In this document: in pieces, positions 7,588 through 9,991 of the stretch
How the letters are laid out: every line of letters starts with the position of its first letter
How positions within the stretch are numbered: position 1 is the first letter of the stretch
Source: Bacteroidales bacterium
Lineage (GTDB): Bacteria; Bacteroidota; Bacteroidia; Bacteroidales; JAADJA01
DNA: 9,991 bases
Assembly (NCBI GenBank): GCA_029934735.1
Contig: JAOZLR010000070.1
Span: 1 to 9,991 of the forward strand
Reading direction: 5' to 3'
Notes under the pieces: generated by a model
What the model saw: only the letters and a program-made list of their open reading frames with translations
Database searches by the model: none
Told to the model about the DNA's origin: nothing
Made by a program: the position numbers and the translations under genes

Positions 7588-8838
7588 ATGATACCAATAC
7601 GATTTGGAGATAAAATAATTGAGTTGGATATTCCTGAAGAAAATATCTGTTTTAATTTGAAAAGAAATAAATTCGATGCTGAATATAGCGAAGAAGAAGA
7701 GATAAAGAGGGCATTGGAAAATCCTGTGGGGTCAAAAAGGTTAAAAGAGATAGTTAAAAAGGATTCCTCAGTTGTAATTATGGTCGATGACCGTACCCGG
7801 AAGACACCACAGAAATTAATACTTCCTTTTGTTTTAGATGAATTGAACATTGCGGGGGTGAAAAACAGCCAGATTAAATTAATAATTGCCACAGGGACCC
7901 ATCGTGATATGACCCCAGAAGAAATATTAGAGCGATTTGGGCAGGATATTATAGATAGGGTTGAGATTGAAAATCATGATTGTAATAATAATCTTGTTGA
8001 CAAAGGCCTTACGCGAAGAGGAACAAGGATTCTTGTAAATGAAAATGTACTTGATGCTGATATCAGGATTACTGTTGGCGCATCATTGCCACATCACCCA
8101 ACCGGTTGGAGTGGAGGGGCGAAGATGTTACTCCCGGGTGTAGCTGGAAAAGAAACCGTTAATGCAATGCACCTCTTAGGGGCAACAGATGCTCAACTTG
8201 GGAAAATAATGACACCCATGCGAGAGGAGATGGAAGATTTTGCTGAAGAAGTTGGGGTACACTTTATAGTTAATGTTATTTTAAATGAGAAAAATGAACT
8301 GGTAAAAGCGGCGTCCGGGCATTTTATTAAAGCACACAGGGAAATAGTCTCATGGGGAATGAAGTTAAATGGTGTTGAATTCCATGAACCGGCTGATATT
8401 ACACTTAGTAGCTCTTATCCCTTTGATTATGATCTGACACAAGCTGACAAAGGCATGTTTTCAGCAGCACGGGCAACTAAACCTGGAGGGGAAATAATTC
8501 TTTTATCACCATGTTACGAAGGGGTTGCGCCTACACACGAAGAGGAGATGAGCCGTCTGGCAAGGTATGATGACGATACACTGTGGAAAATGCTGGACGA
8601 TGATGTTATAGGGAACCGTTTTGCAGCATCTGAATGTATGTACCTGAATTATGTAAAACGTAATTTTAAAATGACCCTGACAATGAACGATCCGATGCTT
8701 GCGAATATCATGGGATTTTATTATTTGTCGGCAAAGGATTTGCAGAGATATTTAAGCCGCCGCATATTTTTAGACAAGAACATAAAAATTGGAATAATTA
8801 ACAATAGCAGTGAAATACTCCCGATGCCGGTAGCCTGA
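7588..8838 (+). CDS. larA: LarA-family nickel-pincer-nucleotide racemase/epimerase
   Basis: This 416-residue cytoplasmic protein has the length and motifs of lactate racemase LarA. LarA uses a nickel pincer cofactor bound to a lysine and moves a hydride on alpha-hydroxy acids. Visible marks are DDRTRKTP (67-74), ATGTHR (His105), PHHPTGWSGGAK (His169, Lys179) and AMH (His195). From Lys179 the spacing to His169 (-10) and His195 (+16) equals that of His174, Lys184 and His200 of the Lactobacillus enzyme as I recall it, so the active site looks intact. The family also includes malate racemase and aldonate 2-epimerases. In this sugar cluster, epimerisation of an aldonate or other sugar acid is more likely than of lactate; that is inference, and the symbol denotes the family only. 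No cofactor-synthesis genes (larB, larC, larE) lie in the window. The start at 7588 follows a tight 18-base gap and an A-rich leader. Confidence 0.88.
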   Translation: MIPIRFGDKIIELDIPEENICFNLKRNKFDAEYSEEEEIKRALENPVGSKRLKEIVKKDSSVVIMVDDRTRKTPQKLILPFVLDELNIAGVKNSQIKLIIATGTHRDMTPEEILERFGQDIIDRVEIENHDCNNNLVDKGLTRRGTRILVNENVLDADIRITVGASLPHHPTGWSGGAKMLLPGVAGKETVNAMHLLGATDAQLGKIMTPMREEMEDFAEEVGVHFIVNVILNEKNELVKAASGHFIKAHREIVSWGMKLNGVEFHEPADITLSSSYPFDYDLTQADKGMFSAARATKPGGEIILLSPCYEGVAPTHEEEMSRLARYDDDTLWKMLDDDVIGNRFAASECMYLNYVKRNFKMTLTMNDPMLANIMGFYYLSAKDLQRYLSRRIFLDKNIKIGIINNSSEILPMPVA

Positions 8839-8886
8839 AGTTAAAGAGTTTTATTCATCCAATAGAAAGTATTCTAAAAAAAACAG

Positions 8887-9991
8887 ATGAGCAAAGAAAA
8901 TACATCTTTATTAAAGCGCTTAGGGAAAATCATAGTTTCAGTAGGGCCGGCTTTTTTTGTTGTTGGATATACAATTGGGACAGGGAGCATTGTAACCATG
9001 GCTTCCGCCGGTTCCCGGTATGGGATGTCTTTGCTATGGGTATTGTTACTGGCATGTGTCTTTGCTTTTGTCCTACTTGAAGCCTATGGAAAATATTCCC
9101 TTTTTACAGGAGAGGGGGCATTGTATGGTATTAAAAAGCATATTTATGGCGGTCGTTATATTGCTTTAACAGTATTAGTTGGGTTGATTATTGTTGAAAT
9201 ATTGGCTTTAGTTGGTATCATGGGGATTGTTACCGATCTTATCCATGATTGGACAGGAATGCTATTTGGGGGTGAGGGCTGGGACCCTGTTTGGGTTACT
9301 GTTGGAGTAAGCCTGATTATTTATAGCTTAATCCTGATGGGGAAGTATTCATTGTTTGAAAAGGTCCTGATCATTTTTGTTGGGATAATGGGGCTAAGTT
9401 TCCTGATGACAATGTTTATTGTACCTCCGGACCCTGTAGAGTTTGCAAAAGGCCTTATACCTTCCATACCCGAAGGGGCAAATGCAGCTATCTTAATTGC
9501 AGCAATTGTGGGAACTACTTTTACTGCTCCTACTTTTGTTGTAAGGAGCATTTTAATGAAAGAAAAAAAGTGGGACTTAGGACAACTGAAACATGCGAAA
9601 AAAGATGCTGCTATCGGGGCCCTGATAATGTTTTTGGTTAGCATGGCTGTTATGGCTGCTGCTGCCAGTACCCTTTATATCATTGGACGTCCTGTTGATA
9701 AGGTTGTTACTATGGTCGAGTTGTTGGAGCCCTTACTTGGAAGGTTTGCAATTTCTATTTTTGTTGTTGGGATAATTGGTGCAGCTATGTCATCGATGAT
9801 ACCTATTTTAATGCTTGCACCATTATTAATAAGCGATTACCGTAATAAGCCTGTAAAATATAAAGGGATTAGCTTTAGGGTACTTAGCGGGGTGGCAATT
9901 CTATCAGGGTTCATTGTTCCGGTTTTTGGGTTTAGACCTGTTTCAGCTATGATAGTCAGTCAGGTATTTCAGGTTTTCCTTTTGCCAATTG
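8887..9991 (+). CDS. Nramp-like (APC superfamily) membrane transporter (3' partial)
   Basis: A frame open from the ATG at 8887 to the right edge encodes at least 368 residues with no stop; the end lies outside. The protein is strongly hydrophobic, with about nine to ten candidate membrane segments. The N-terminal segment VGPAFFVVGYTIGTGS followed by AGSRYGMSLLW aligns well with helix 1 and after of Nramp/SLC11 metal transporters. The canonical DPGN metal motif is replaced by GTGS (31-34). The helix 6 motif MPH is replaced by APT (214-216), preceded by Thr213. Classical Mn/Fe transport is therefore doubtful. The Thr-Ala pair recalls the magnesium-transporting Nramp-related proteins, but those, as I recall, keep the helix 1 Asp and Asn. 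It starts 48 bases after the LarA-family gene, preceded by an A-rich tract. Nickel, magnesium or an organic-acid cargo are all conceivable. Family is confident; cargo is unknown. Confidence 0.82.
   Translation, partial: MSKENTSLLKRLGKIIVSVGPAFFVVGYTIGTGSIVTMASAGSRYGMSLLWVLLLACVFAFVLLEAYGKYSLFTGEGALYGIKKHIYGGRYIALTVLVGLIIVEILALVGIMGIVTDLIHDWTGMLFGGEGWDPVWVTVGVSLIIYSLILMGKYSLFEKVLIIFVGIMGLSFLMTMFIVPPDPVEFAKGLIPSIPEGANAAILIAAIVGTTFTAPTFVVRSILMKEKKWDLGQLKHAKKDAAIGALIMFLVSMAVMAAAASTLYIIGRPVDKVVTMVELLEPLLGRFAISIFVVGIIGAAMSSMIPILMLAPLLISDYRNKPVKYKGISFRVLSGVAILSGFIVPVFGFRPVSAMIVSQVFQVFLLPI

Noticed and set aside
8839..8886. Gap before the transporter as a terminator or new promoter
   Set aside because: No stable stem and no promoter motif were seen; the A-rich run just before the ATG looks like a translation leader.
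9321..9644. Minus-strand reading frame of 107 codons
   Set aside because: It lies wholly antisense to the continuous Nramp-like coding frame, which has clear family motifs; the antisense product shows no recognisable family.

Overview
The window reads as one co-directional block of carbohydrate-catabolism genes from a member of the Bacteroidota. The evidence is A+T-rich DNA, starts preceded by A/T-rich sequence rather than clear Shine-Dalgarno motifs, export signals and a lipobox typical of the phylum, and protein families common in Bacteroidota glycan-degradation loci. I cannot name a genus; a Prolixibacteraceae/Marinilabiliales-like organism is only a guess.

Layout, all on the + strand: (1) 1-1457, the 3' part of a TIM-barrel, glycoside-hydrolase-like protein, cut by the left edge; (2) 1508-2386 and (3) 2461-3309, two different sugar-phosphate isomerase/epimerase-type TIM barrels, the second FrlC-like; (4) 3330-4637, a predicted lipoprotein with a BNR_4 beta-propeller; (5) 4662-6209, an exported neutral/alkaline-ceramidase-fold hydrolase; (6) 6220-7569, an exported GH28-like parallel beta-helix protein; (7) 7588-8838, a LarA-family nickel-pincer racemase/epimerase; (8) 8887 to the right edge, an Nramp-like membrane transporter with degenerate metal-site motifs, cut by the right edge. 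Intergenic gaps run from 10 to 74 bases, so this looks like one operon extending beyond both edges. No stretch longer than 300 bases lacks a gene.

Working model (inference): exported enzymes (genes 4-6, probably also gene 1) cut and trim an acidic, possibly pectin-, ulvan- or rhamnogalacturonan-like glycan. The cytoplasmic epimerase-type enzymes (genes 2, 3, 7) then rearrange the sugars or sugar acids released, and gene 8 imports a substrate or ion. No SusC/SusD pair, sulfatase, sugar kinase, dehydrogenase or regulator lies in the window, so the substrate cannot be fixed from this sequence.

The points most worth following up are the pairing of a nickel-pincer epimerase with an Nramp-like protein lacking the canonical metal ligands, several glycan enzymes whose catalytic motifs depart from the family norm, and a clear hairpin between the two epimerase genes. 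No RNA genes, mobile elements, CRISPR arrays or long repeats were seen.
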